The translations under genes and the position numbers were made by a program. This document shows, in pieces, positions 1-8,095 of a stretch of 37,243 nt of DNA. This stretch comes from Alphaproteobacteria bacterium UBA2784 (GTDB lineage Bacteria > Pseudomonadota > Alphaproteobacteria > Micropepsales > Micropepsaceae): contig DEIC01000114.1 in NCBI GenBank assembly GCA_002352285.1, forward strand, positions 23,050 through 60,292, given 5' to 3'. The number at the start of each line of letters is the position of its first letter. Position 1 is the first letter of the stretch. Below the pieces are notes generated by a model. The model did no database searches and was not told where the DNA came from. It saw nothing but the letters and a program-made list of their open reading frames with translations.

Positions 1-1329
1 ATGGCCACCCACGAGCGTCCGCGCTCCTATGCCATCGTGCCGATGCATCCCGGCATTGATACGCGCGCCTGTGCAGCAGCCATTACCCGCGCGCTCAACC
101 GCGCAGGAGTGAAGGTCATGCACTTCCACGGCCAGCACGCCAGTTCAGACAGCGGCTGGTTTCATCGTGTCGAGGAGGAGCATGACCTCGTGATCTACGA
201 GGCCGATGCGCGCGACACGCCCTGGGGGCAACTCTGCATCCGGCAGGCCGACAAGGTTCTGGCGCTGGTTGACACGAAAAGCGATGTCGATGGGATGGCC
301 GCTCAGGCGCTCCGCACAACTCTGGGCCGCCGTCACGTGGCTGATCTCATCATGCTCTCGGAAGACGGCACATTGCCCGGGGCGCTGGCGCGCGAATGGG
401 CGCGTGCGCTGGGCAGCGAAAACCATCACTTCATCCGCGCCGGCGTCCATGCCGATGCGGAGCGTTGCGCGCGTCTCCTGACGGGCCGAGCAGTCTCGAT
501 CGTGTTTGCTGGCGGTGGCGCACGCGGCTTTGCGCATCTGGGGATCATCCGCGCGCTGCGTCAGGCAGGCGTTCCGTTCGATATGATCGGCGGCGCCAGC
601 ATGGGCGCCATCATCGGCGCAGCCGTAGCCCAGGAGTGGGACGACAAGGCTTTGTTCGGCCGCTTCCGCGACAGCTTTGTCACCTCCAACCCGCTTTCTG
701 ATTACACGCTGCCGCTCGTCTCGCTGGTGCGCGGCCGCAAGGTGCGCACGCTCCTGAAGCATCACTTTGGCGAGACGCGCATCGAAGATTCCGTGCGGCC
801 ATATTTCTGTGTGTCATCCAATCTCACGTCGGGCGGCACCCATGTGCACCGCGAGGGCCTGATGCACCGCGCGTTGCGCGCCAGCATCGCCATTCCGGGC
901 GTGCTGCCGCCGGTCGTCGAGGGCAATGATCTTCTGGTCGATGGCGGCGTCACCAACAATTTTCCGGCCGATGTCATGTCACGCTATGCGCGCGGCCCGA
1001 TCATCGGCATTGATGTCGGCGGCGATCATGCGCTGTCAGCGGAGTTTGACTGCTATGACGAGACGCCGCTCTGGCGGCTGCTGCGCAGCGGCTTCCGCAG
1101 CACGCCGGGCATTGTCAGCCTTCTGATGCGCGCGGGCACCATCGGCAGCGAAAGCCAGCGCCAGCAGGCGCGCGGCCATTGCGATCTGCTTTTCGTGCCG
1201 CCGCTGGACGATGTGGGTCTGCGCCACTGGAAACGCTTCGATATCGCTGTCGAGCGCGGCTATGCCCATGCCATGGACGTGCTGGAGCGTCAGGGCCTGC
1301 CGCCCGCGCTCAAGGCTGTGGCCGCCTGA
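1..1329 (+). CDS. Patatin-like phospholipase (NTE-type), probably 5'-partial
   Basis: Predicted serine lipid acyl hydrolase of the patatin/neuropathy target esterase class. The patatin signatures are all visible: the glycine-rich oxyanion loop GGGARG at residues 171-176, the nucleophile elbow GASMG at 198-202 with Ser200, and the dyad aspartate in DGG at 314-316 (Asp314). Residues 1-165 resemble the linker that precedes the patatin domain in bacterial NTE-like proteins, where it normally follows a cyclic-nucleotide-binding domain. The reading frame is open to the first base of the window, so the ATG at position 1 is probably internal and the N-terminus lies outside. Its 3' end overlaps the convergent acyltransferase gene by about 40 bp. 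The family and catalytic residues are clear; the substrate is unknown. Confidence 0.88.
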   Translation: MATHERPRSYAIVPMHPGIDTRACAAAITRALNRAGVKVMHFHGQHASSDSGWFHRVEEEHDLVIYEADARDTPWGQLCIRQADKVLALVDTKSDVDGMAAQALRTTLGRRHVADLIMLSEDGTLPGALAREWARALGSENHHFIRAGVHADAERCARLLTGRAVSIVFAGGGARGFAHLGIIRALRQAGVPFDMIGGASMGAIIGAAVAQEWDDKALFGRFRDSFVTSNPLSDYTLPLVSLVRGRKVRTLLKHHFGETRIEDSVRPYFCVSSNLTSGGTHVHREGLMHRALRASIAIPGVLPPVVEGNDLLVDGGVTNNFPADVMSRYARGPIIGIDVGGDHALSAEFDCYDETPLWRLLRSGFRSTPGIVSLLMRAGTIGSESQRQQARGHCDLLFVPPLDDVGLRHWKRFDIAVERGYAHAMDVLERQGLPPALKAVAA

Positions 1330-2459
1330 GGGGTCTGCGTCAGCCATCTCCGCATCGGCTCTTCGACATAGCGCCAGAATGCCCAGGCAAAAAGGATAAG
1401 CAGCGCAAAGCGCGCGGCGATGTTCACGCCCATTGCCTCGTCACGGAACATGTTCTTCGGGATTTCGTGATTGATCTGGCCAAAACTGTCGATCAGGAAA
1501 AGGCCGATGAAATGCGTCATGTAAAGGCTGAACGAGATTTTTGAGAGAAAGCGGAACGGCCTTGCCGCAAGCGCGTGCGCCACGCGACCTTTGTCGAATT
1601 GCAGGCTGCGGATGAAAAGCGCCAGCAGAAAAACGCTGAGCGCATCCGGCGCCTTCAGGTGAAAGCAGGCAAGGATGGCAACAACCAGCACTGGCTGCGC
1701 ATAGGGCAGGCGCTCATCCCATTTGCCCGGCTCCAGGAATGACAGGCCGCACCCCAGCATGAAGGCAAGCAGAGCCCGGATGAAGGGAATGTCGTGCGGG
1801 GCTGCAAAATAGTCGAGCTCATAGGCCGCATGCAGCGCGAGTGAAAGCACACCGCCCGTCAGCACAAAAAATGCAGCGCGTGATGTGCGCGGAAGGCCGC
1901 GCGTGGCGCGCAGCACGAAGGGATAGGCCAGATAGGCAAAGAGCAGCGCCGAAATGAACCACGACGGCACATTCCAGACGAGCTTGTCATGAAAGCCCCA
2001 GGACTGGAGCATGAAGGCTGTTGTGAGAAGATTGACGGGGTTTGCCTCGGGCCGGTCAAACGGCGCAAAGCCCGGATCAAACACACCGCGTTCAACGCCC
2101 CACAGCAGCGACAGCTCGATCACCACCAGAATGGCGAGCGTCACGAGATGCACCGGCCACAGGCGGATGAGCCGGGCGCGCATGAAGCTGCGGTAAGTAC
2201 GGGCTGAAAAATCAGAGTCAAACAGCCGCGCCGATGAGCGCGCAATCACCAGCCCCGAGAGCACGAAGAAGAGATCAACGAAGAGATAGTATTTGCCGAA
2301 AGCGCCAGCAAGAAACGCGGCCGGCGGCCAGAAGGCAAAGACCCCTTGCGCATGATAAAGCACGATGCACAGGGCTGCGATGCCGCGCAATCCGTCAAGA
2401 CTTGCGATCTCGCCATTGGCGTTCATGCCATTGGCAACAGGCGGTTTGTCGTCAGCCAT
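1290..2459 (-). CDS. Acyltransferase family 3 integral membrane protein
   Basis: Multi-pass inner-membrane acyltransferase of the Acyl_transf_3 (OafA/NodX-like) family, which O-acylates sugars or other surface molecules. The family opening is clear: SLDGLRG at residues 20-26, followed by a helix with His36 in LYHA, then about ten hydrophobic segments, and a C-terminal VEEPMRRW motif. I chose the ATG at 2459 (389 residues) because GGGGGAAG lies about 10 bases upstream. A TTG at 2501 would add 14 residues and would overlap the stop of the upstream crotonase gene as TTGA, but no Shine-Dalgarno is visible there. It is probably co-transcribed with that crotonase. The acyl acceptor cannot be told from the sequence. 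Confidence 0.88.
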   Translation of the reverse strand: MADDKPPVANGMNANGEIASLDGLRGIAALCIVLYHAQGVFAFWPPAAFLAGAFGKYYLFVDLFFVLSGLVIARSSARLFDSDFSARTYRSFMRARLIRLWPVHLVTLAILVVIELSLLWGVERGVFDPGFAPFDRPEANPVNLLTTAFMLQSWGFHDKLVWNVPSWFISALLFAYLAYPFVLRATRGLPRTSRAAFFVLTGGVLSLALHAAYELDYFAAPHDIPFIRALLAFMLGCGLSFLEPGKWDERLPYAQPVLVVAILACFHLKAPDALSVFLLALFIRSLQFDKGRVAHALAARPFRFLSKISFSLYMTHFIGLFLIDSFGQINHEIPKNMFRDEAMGVNIAARFALLILFAWAFWRYVEEPMRRWLTQTPQAATALSAGGRP

Positions 2460-2497
2460 GCGCCGTGCTTCCCCCCGAAAGCGCGATGCGGAATTGC

Positions 2498-3373
2498 TCA
2501 AATCGGCTTGCGGACCGGGTAGAGGTTTTCAAACTTCGGCTCGCGCTTCTCCGCCTTGGCGACGAAGGCTTCCTTCATGTCGGTTTCGGGGTTGTACATG
2601 CCCGCCTGCCATAGGGCGATATAGTCAAGCGAGTCGGCCACCGAATGGTCGCGCGCATGATTGATCATGACCTTTGACCCATGCACCGCCAGCGGTGACT
2701 TCGCGGTGATCTCTTTGGCGGTCGCCATGGCGTGGGCAAGCATTGCCTCTTGCGTGTCGAACACTTCATTCACAAGGCCGATCTCGCGCGCCTTGTGTGC
2801 CGGCAGCCTGCGCCCGGTATAGGCAAGTTCGCGCACCCAGCCCTGCGGGATCAGATGGCACAGGCGCGGAAACGTGCCCACATCGGCCGTCATGCCGATA
2901 TTGATCTCCTGAACGACAAAAAATGCGTCCGCCGTCGCATAACGGATGTCGCAGGCGCTGGCGAAATCAACCGCGCCGCCAATGCAGCCGCCCTGGATCG
3001 CCATGATGACGGGCATGCGCGCCTCGTCAAGGCAGTTGAACGTCTTCTGGATGTCGAGAACGACGCGGCGCATGGCGGCGCCTGCACGGCCGCGCTCGCG
3101 CTTTGTGTCGGCGGTGGCAACCGGGCTTGCCGATGTGAAGACCGACAGATCCATGCCCGCCGAAAAGTGTTTGCCGGTCGATGAGACAACGATGCAGCGC
3201 GCCCTGGCGCCATCATCAATGTCACGCACGATTTCCGGCAGCTCCCGCCAGAAGCCGGGCGTCATGGTGTTGAAAGCATCGGGCCGGCGCAGTTGAAGAT
3301 GCGCAATGTTGTCCTTGACCTCGACGTTGAAGCAGGAGGTTTCGTAAGACGTGGCGTCGGCGGGCACGGTCAT
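2498..3373 (-). CDS. Crotonase family: delta3,5-delta2,4-dienoyl-CoA isomerase-like
   Basis: Enoyl-CoA hydratase/isomerase superfamily enzyme, probably acting in beta-oxidation of unsaturated fatty acids. The crotonase core shows HFSAGMDL (residues 69-76, oxyanion loop) and GGCIGGAVDFASACDIRYA (128-146). The stretch EINIGMTADVGTFPRL (156-171) matches the peroxisomal/mitochondrial ECH1 pattern: Glu156 and Asp164 lie eight residues apart, as do the catalytic Glu and Asp of dienoyl-CoA isomerase, and the C-terminal RDHSVADSLDY is also ECH1-like. The ATG at 3373 gives 291 residues, with GGGGAA upstream; a longer frame to 3421 has no support. It is divergent from the MaoC hydratase gene. The isomerase assignment is inferred from motif resemblance; a simple hydratase cannot be excluded. 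Confidence 0.85.
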   Translation of the reverse strand: MTVPADATSYETSCFNVEVKDNIAHLQLRRPDAFNTMTPGFWRELPEIVRDIDDGARARCIVVSSTGKHFSAGMDLSVFTSASPVATADTKRERGRAGAAMRRVVLDIQKTFNCLDEARMPVIMAIQGGCIGGAVDFASACDIRYATADAFFVVQEINIGMTADVGTFPRLCHLIPQGWVRELAYTGRRLPAHKAREIGLVNEVFDTQEAMLAHAMATAKEITAKSPLAVHGSKVMINHARDHSVADSLDYIALWQAGMYNPETDMKEAFVAKAEKREPKFENLYPVRKPI

Positions 3374-3541
3374 GGCGGTTCCCCGGAAGGCGTGTTGGCA
3401 GTGCTTTCTATCACGGGCCAAGCCCCGATCCCAAGTGGCGGCGACCAGATGACGTGCGGGAAGGGCGCGTTCTGCGCTCGCCCCTTGCCTTCCCGCCCGG
3501 CTTCACCACACTGGCCGCAATTCACCCAAGGGAGGCAGGCC

Positions 3542-4408
3542 ATGCCCATCAAGTATGACGAGATCATGTCGCTGAAATCCGAAGGCGACGTCTTTCACTG
3601 GAGCGAGCGCGAGTCGATTCTCTATGCGCTGGGCGTCGGCTTTGGCCGCGATCCGATGAACGAGGCCGAACTGCCCTTCGTCTACGAAAAAGACCTGAAC
3701 CCGCAAAACGTGCGCACCGTGCCCACCATGGCAACGGTGGTGGCGTGGGGTCAGCGCACCATGGCGAAATCGGGCATCAACTATCTGATGGTCGTGCATG
3801 GCGAACAGCGCCTGACGGTTCACAAGCCGCTGCCGCCGGTTGCCACCATCATTGCGGATGAAAAGGTGATCGGCGCCTATGACAAGGGTGCGGGCAAGGG
3901 CGCCGTCATCCTGACTGAAAAGAATATCCGCCTGAAGGATACGGGCGAGAAACTCTGCACGCTGGTCTCCACGACATTTGCGCGCGGCGATGGCGGCTTT
4001 GGCGGCCCCAGCGAGGGCGCGCCCGCGCCCCACACGATGCCGGAACGCAAGCCGGACGCTACCTATGAGGCAGCGACGCATCAGGATCAGGCGTTTCTTT
4101 ATGCGCTGTCGGGCGACCGCAATCCGCTGCACCGCGATCCGGCGATTGCCAAGATGGCGGGCTTTCCGCGCCCGATCATTCACGGGCTGTGCAGCTATGG
4201 CACGGCGTGCCGCGCCATCATCACCAACATGCTTGGCCACGACGCAGCGAAGATCAAAGCCTTCGACGTGCGTTTCTCTGCGCCCGTGTTTCCCGGCGAA
4301 ACGCTGCTTGTTGATGTGTGGAAGGACGGCAACGTCATCTCCTACCGCGCGCGGCTGAAGGAGCGCGAGATTGTGGTGCTCAACAATGGCCGTTGCGTAG
4401 TGGCGTGA
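3542..4408 (+). CDS. MaoC-type double-hotdog (R)-specific enoyl-CoA hydratase
   Basis: Predicted hydratase-2 family protein of 288 residues that would hydrate trans-2-enoyl-CoA to (R)-3-hydroxyacyl-CoA. It resembles the C-terminal half of eukaryotic multifunctional enzyme 2: an N-terminal non-catalytic hotdog (about residues 1-150), a Gly/Pro-rich linker (150-170) and a catalytic MaoC hotdog. The hydratase-2 motif is complete at 191-215, with Asp192, Asn194 and His197, ending in IIHG. The ATG at 3542 follows a strong GGGAGG ribosome site; an upstream in-frame extension to 3293 has none. The downstream methyltransferase starts inside the stop codon (GTGA). Divergent from the dienoyl-CoA isomerase-like gene, which suggests a shared acyl-CoA pathway. 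Confidence 0.9.
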   Translation: MPIKYDEIMSLKSEGDVFHWSERESILYALGVGFGRDPMNEAELPFVYEKDLNPQNVRTVPTMATVVAWGQRTMAKSGINYLMVVHGEQRLTVHKPLPPVATIIADEKVIGAYDKGAGKGAVILTEKNIRLKDTGEKLCTLVSTTFARGDGGFGGPSEGAPAPHTMPERKPDATYEAATHQDQAFLYALSGDRNPLHRDPAIAKMAGFPRPIIHGLCSYGTACRAIITNMLGHDAAKIKAFDVRFSAPVFPGETLLVDVWKDGNVISYRARLKEREIVVLNNGRCVVA

Positions 4409-5517
4409 GCAGCACGAATGATGCCGGGTATTGGCCGCCTGATCCGGTTGAGGAAGCGGCCGCCCTGATTGCGGAGGGCAAGGTTGCGGCGGCGATTGAT
4501 GCCTTGCGCGCACTTGTTTCCGAAGGGCGTGGCGGCGTGCGCGCGCATCTCGCCCTGGTGCGGGCGCTCGTTGCAGCAGGTGACACACAAGAGGCTTTGC
4601 TGATTGCACGCGAGGCAAGCGCCCTTGCCCCGCAGGATGTGGATGTTGCGCTCACGCTTGGCGACGCGCTGAATGCAGCAGGCGATTTGCCCGCCGCTAT
4701 TGGTGCCTGTCAGCGCGCTGTCCGCATTGAGCCGCAGCATGCGGGTGCGCGCCTTGCGCTCGTCAAAGGCTGGATTGAGGCGGGCGAGGCCGCGCAGGCG
4801 CGTGCGGCCCTGTCAGAGGCCGCTGCGATGATCGACGCGCAATCCATCAATGAGATTACACAGGCGATCACCAATCTTGAGGGCATGGCGCGGCGCTCGC
4901 CGCAATATGTGCGGCATCTGTTCGATCAATTCTCGACGGACTATGACGCGCGGATGTTGCAGCTGCTGCAATACCGCGCGCCACAGATTTTGCTGGACCT
5001 CGCCCGGCTCCTGCTTGGTCCTAAGCCGCCCGGAACACGCACACTCGATCTCGGTTGCGGCACGGGCCTGAGCGGCTTGGCGTTCAAACCCTTTGCTACA
5101 GAACTTGAGGGCATCGACCTTGCCCCGCGCATGATCGAGGCCGCGCGCGCCCGCAACATCTATGACCGGCTGGATGTTGCCGACATTGAAACCGCGCTTG
5201 ACGGTTCGCGCCGCTATGGCCGCATCATCGCGGCCGATGTGCTGGTCTATCTCGGCGATCTGGCGCCGCTGTTTGCGGGCGTTGCGCGCACGCTGGAGCC
5301 GGGCGGGCTTTTCCTCTTCACGGTCGAAGCAAAGAGTGGTGATGATCCTGCGCCCTTTGCACTCCAAAGCTCCAAGCGCTATCACCACCGCGAAGACTAT
5401 CTGCGCAGCGCCGCCGAGGCGGCGGGGTTGAGCGTGCGCGGGCTTCTCCAGTGCACCCCGCGCTTTGACGCGGGCAAGCCCGTGCCGGGCTATGCGGTGG
5501 CGGTGGGGGCCGGATAG
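4405..5517 (+). CDS. TPR-repeat SAM-dependent methyltransferase
   Basis: A 370-residue protein with N-terminal tetratricopeptide-like helices (about residues 15-145, three or four repeats such as the one around 80-110) and a C-terminal class I methyltransferase. Motif I is LDLGCGTG at 214-221. The acidic residue after beta-2 is in GIDLA (236-240), and DVLVYLGDL at 278-286 is the motif IV region. The segment YVRHLFDQFSTDYDARML (168-185) is typical of alphaproteobacterial TPR methyltransferases. Start: GTG at 4405, overlapping the MaoC stop as GTGA, which implies translational coupling. The frame extends upstream to 4318 but only inside the MaoC gene. The methyl acceptor is unknown; the TPR part probably binds a protein partner. 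Confidence 0.88.
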   Translation: MSSTNDAGYWPPDPVEEAAALIAEGKVAAAIDALRALVSEGRGGVRAHLALVRALVAAGDTQEALLIAREASALAPQDVDVALTLGDALNAAGDLPAAIGACQRAVRIEPQHAGARLALVKGWIEAGEAAQARAALSEAAAMIDAQSINEITQAITNLEGMARRSPQYVRHLFDQFSTDYDARMLQLLQYRAPQILLDLARLLLGPKPPGTRTLDLGCGTGLSGLAFKPFATELEGIDLAPRMIEAARARNIYDRLDVADIETALDGSRRYGRIIAADVLVYLGDLAPLFAGVARTLEPGGLFLFTVEAKSGDDPAPFALQSSKRYHHREDYLRSAAEAAGLSVRGLLQCTPRFDAGKPVPGYAVAVGAG

Positions 5518-5538
5518 CGGTCTAATTGCTTTGATATT

Positions 5539-5660
5539 GCTCTCCCCTCGGGGAGAGCAGGAATGCGCGATTGCGCGTTCCGTGAGGGGGCAACTTTGAC
5601 ATTTCCCCCTCACCCGCTCGCAAGAGCTCGCCTTGCGCTTCGCTCACTCCCCAAGGGGAG
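5539..5660. repeat. Palindrome cluster, CTCTCCCC/GGGGAGAG family, copy 1
   Basis: The gap 5518-5749 carries no gene but several perfect inverted repeats: a 9-bp stem at 5539-5547/5550-5558 (GCTCTCCCC/GGGGAGAGC), a 9-bp stem at 5582-5590/5605-5613 (GTGAGGGGG/CCCCCTCAC), and a 6-bp stem at 5647-5652/5655-5660 (CTCCCC/GGGGAG). The same two leading motifs recur at 9822-9898. This looks like an intergenic palindromic repeat element of the kind common in Proteobacteria. No T-run follows the stems, so they are not convincing intrinsic terminators. Confidence 0.7.
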
Positions 5661-5749
5661 AGGAAAAAATATGCAACAGCGGGCTCTTGTCGTAAATCGT
5701 TGGGTAATTGTCATTTACGCCACACCCGCGCGCGTGGCAAAACCGCGCC

Positions 5750-6781
5750 ATGAAAAGCCGCAAGCGCCCATCCACAGAATCTGGTCCCGCCTCACGCCGC
5801 GTGATGATGCTGGGTTATGATGGCGTGCAGATACTCGACGTAACCGGTCCGCTTGAAATCATCGCCTCGGCCAATGAGCTGGGGCTTTCGCCCCCGCCCT
5901 ATGCGGTTGAGCTGGTGGGCGAGCGTAAGGGCCTGATGGCAACCACCATGGGCCTGCCGCTGGTTGCCTCGCGCGGATATGGCAGCGTCAGCGATGACGA
6001 GCTGCGCGCGCTGCACACTTTCATGGTGTCGGGGGGCGATGGAACGCTACGCATGCTGGGTGACCGTGCCTTCATGGCATTTGTTGCGCGTGCGGTGCGT
6101 CTGGCGCCGCGTGTGGCCAGTGTGTGTTCAGGTGCTGCCATTCTTGCGGCCACCGGTGCACTTGATGGCAGGCGCGCTACATCGCACTGGGGTGCCGTGC
6201 CCGCCATTGCGCGCGCCTTTCCCAAGGTGCGCATGGAGCCAGACGCCATTCATGTGCGCGACGGCAAGTTCTGGACGAGTGCAGGCATCACCGCGGGCAT
6301 GGACCTGGCGCTGGCGCTGGTCGAAGAAGATCTGGGCCATGCCATTGCGCTCAGGATCGCGCGGCGTCATGTGCTTTACATGATGCGCCCCGGCGGTCAG
6401 GCGCAGTTCAGCGCAGAGCTTGCAGCCCAGGCCGCGCCCAAGGGCAAGACGGCGCGCGCGCTTTCTCACATCCTTGAAAATCTGTCGGGCGATCTTTCAT
6501 TGCCCGCGCTTGCGCAGGCATCCGCCATGAGCCCGCGCAGCCTGCAGCGCGCCTTTCTGGCCGAGCATGGCGTATCGCCCGCCGCCTATGTAGCGCGGGC
6601 CCGGCTGGATGCGGCGCGGCGCAAATTGTCGGAACGCACCGCCAAGATTGAACGTGTCGCTGCGCAATGCGGCTTTGCCTCGGGTGAAGTGCTGCGCCGG
6701 CATTTCCACCGCGCATTGGGCGTCAGCCCCAGCGACTATCGCGCCCGCTTCCTCACCGCCCAACGGAGACACAGCCCATGA
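5750..6781 (+). CDS. GlxA-type transcriptional regulator (DJ-1/PfpI + AraC domain)
   Basis: A 343-residue regulator with an N-terminal class I glutamine-amidotransferase-like/DJ-1 domain (about residues 17-205) and a C-terminal AraC-type DNA-binding domain (about 235-335). The nucleophile elbow is SVCSGA at 124-129 with Cys126. The AraC part shows two helix-turn-helix units: LPALAQASAMSPRSLQRAF (251-269) and ERVAAQCGFASGEVLRRHF (301-319). I took the ATG at 5750; a TTG at 5708 would add 14 residues without homology, and no strong ribosome site precedes either. The stop overlaps the ATG of the next DJ-1/PfpI gene (ATGA at 6778), so the regulator probably controls its own operon. The ligand is unknown. 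Confidence 0.9.
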   Translation: MKSRKRPSTESGPASRRVMMLGYDGVQILDVTGPLEIIASANELGLSPPPYAVELVGERKGLMATTMGLPLVASRGYGSVSDDELRALHTFMVSGGDGTLRMLGDRAFMAFVARAVRLAPRVASVCSGAAILAATGALDGRRATSHWGAVPAIARAFPKVRMEPDAIHVRDGKFWTSAGITAGMDLALALVEEDLGHAIALRIARRHVLYMMRPGGQAQFSAELAAQAAPKGKTARALSHILENLSGDLSLPALAQASAMSPRSLQRAFLAEHGVSPAAYVARARLDAARRKLSERTAKIERVAAQCGFASGEVLRRHFHRALGVSPSDYRARFLTAQRRHSP

Positions 6782-7419
6782 GCCAACCCGCACTGAATGT
6801 TGCCATCGTAATCTTCGACGGCGCAGAGGAACTCGATTTCGTGGGGCCGTGGGAAGTGCTGACCATGGTCAATCCGGTGCTGGATGGCATGGGCGCGAAG
6901 CTTGGCGTGGGTACGTCGCCGCGCCTCAACTGCTTTTTCGTCAGCGAAAAGGGCGGCACGACAAAGGCGTCAAAAGGCATGCGGCTCATCGCCGATCATT
7001 CCTTTGCCGATTGCCCCAAGCCCGACATCATTCTGGTCCCCGGCGGGCAGGGCACGCGGCGCGAGGTGGAAAACCCCGCCATGCTTGGCTGGATCGCAAA
7101 GGTGGCGCCGGGCTGCAAGTTCGTCACTTCCGTCTGCACCGGCTCGCTGCTTCTTGGCGCGGCAGGCCCGGCCAGAGGCAAGGTCGTCACCACCTATTGG
7201 GCCTTCGTGAACACGCTGAAAGAGCGCGGCGATGTGAAAGACGTGCGCGACGATGTGCGCTTTGTGCGCGATGGCAATGTCATCACATCGGCCGGCGTGT
7301 CGGCGGGCATTGACATGTCGCTTTATCTGGTCGGGCAGATTTATTCGCCAGTCTTCGCGCGCGCGGTGCAGAAGGCGATGGAGTATTTCCCGGCGCCGCC
7401 CTACACGGCCGAAGCCTGA
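6778..7419 (+). CDS. DJ-1/PfpI family protein (isonitrile hydratase-like)
   Basis: A single-domain DJ-1/PfpI protein of 213 residues. The strand-loop motifs are present: the acidic residue near the N-terminus in FDGAEELDF (13-21), LVPGGQG (86-92), and the nucleophile elbow SVCTGSLLL (118-126) with Cys120. The TYWAF segment sits where related isonitrile hydratases have a conserved tryptophan block. ATG at 6778 overlaps the stop of the regulator gene and has GGAG about nine bases upstream. Pairing of a GlxA-type regulator with a free-standing paralog suggests that it processes the small molecule sensed by the regulator. Other DJ-1 activities (glyoxalase, protease-like) cannot be excluded. Confidence 0.87.
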   Translation: MSQPALNVAIVIFDGAEELDFVGPWEVLTMVNPVLDGMGAKLGVGTSPRLNCFFVSEKGGTTKASKGMRLIADHSFADCPKPDIILVPGGQGTRREVENPAMLGWIAKVAPGCKFVTSVCTGSLLLGAAGPARGKVVTTYWAFVNTLKERGDVKDVRDDVRFVRDGNVITSAGVSAGIDMSLYLVGQIYSPVFARAVQKAMEYFPAPPYTAEA

Positions 7420-7524
7420 ACGGGCGCTGAACGCATTTACGATGAATGCAGCGCACTTCATTTGACAAGCGCAACGCGGCGTGGCTCAACAGGCAGAACC
7501 TTCTCCGTTCAGTTGGGTCCTGCC

Positions 7525-7938
7525 ATGCGCCGCGTTCTTGCCGCCCTTGCCCTGTCATCTTTTGCCTTTTGCGCGCCCGCGCTGGCGCAATCGGCGGATG
7601 AGTGTGTGGAGCCTTATGCGCCCTTCATCATTGACGGCACAACGGCAACCGCAGAGCAGCTCTCTGAAAACCGTCTCGACGTAATCGCCTTTCTTGGCCT
7701 CTCTGACATGTATCAGGAATGCCTTGTGCGCCTGATGAGTCTGGAGGAGATCAAGAACAATCCGTCCGCCCTTCGCCTGATCGAGAAGCGCATTGAGGAC
7801 AATCAGCGCGAGAAGGAACGCGTCGGCGCGGAGTTCAATGCCACCGTTGCCGCCTGGCGCGCCCAGCATCCCGAGCCGGAACCAGCACCCGCTCCGCCGC
7901 CTGCGGCAGAGGACGCGCCCGCAGCGGGCGGCAACTGA
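7525..7938 (+). CDS. Small exported protein, unknown function
   Basis: I do not recognise a family. The 137-residue product has a clear Sec signal peptide (MRR, a hydrophobic core at residues 4-19, and likely cleavage after ALA at residue 21). The mature part is mostly helical. It has two cysteines (around residues 27 and 65) that could form a disulfide, a charged, probably coiled segment rich in Glu/Arg/Lys at about 72-105, and a Pro/Ala/Glu-rich tail (about 110-137) that is probably disordered. The ATG at 7525 is preferred over an upstream in-frame start at 7462 because it places the signal peptide at the N-terminus. It lies between the DJ-1 gene and the VWA lipoprotein gene with gaps of over 100 bp either side. 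Confidence 0.72.
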   Translation: MRRVLAALALSSFAFCAPALAQSADECVEPYAPFIIDGTTATAEQLSENRLDVIAFLGLSDMYQECLVRLMSLEEIKNNPSALRLIEKRIEDNQREKERVGAEFNATVAAWRAQHPEPEPAPAPPPAAEDAPAAGGN

Positions 7939-8051
7939 AGTTACGGAAAACGCGGAAGGCAAACGCTGCCAATTGCGGCGGCGATGGGGCATTTGCCGTG
8001 CTCACGGCCCCGTGATCGACATGAACGCGCCCTTTCGGCGGCCCATTCGGC

Positions 8052-8073
8052 TTTGAACGTCGAGGCGTTCAAA
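8052..8073. promoter_or_regulatory. Perfect 8-bp inverted repeat upstream of the VWA lipoprotein gene
   Basis: TTTGAACG (8052-8059) and CGTTCAAA (8066-8073) are exact reverse complements with a 6-base spacer. The site ends 22 bases before the start codon and just before the AAAGGGGAGA ribosome site. It could be a repressor operator or a leader hairpin; the sequence does not decide between them. Confidence 0.45.
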
Positions 8074-8095
8074 CGACCTGAAAGGGGAGACATCC

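Noticed and set aside
3503..4618. 371-residue open frame on the minus strand opposite the MaoC and methyltransferase genes
   Set aside because: It mirrors a well-supported gene on the other strand; its composition is that of a high-GC shadow frame with no recognisable domain and no ribosome site.
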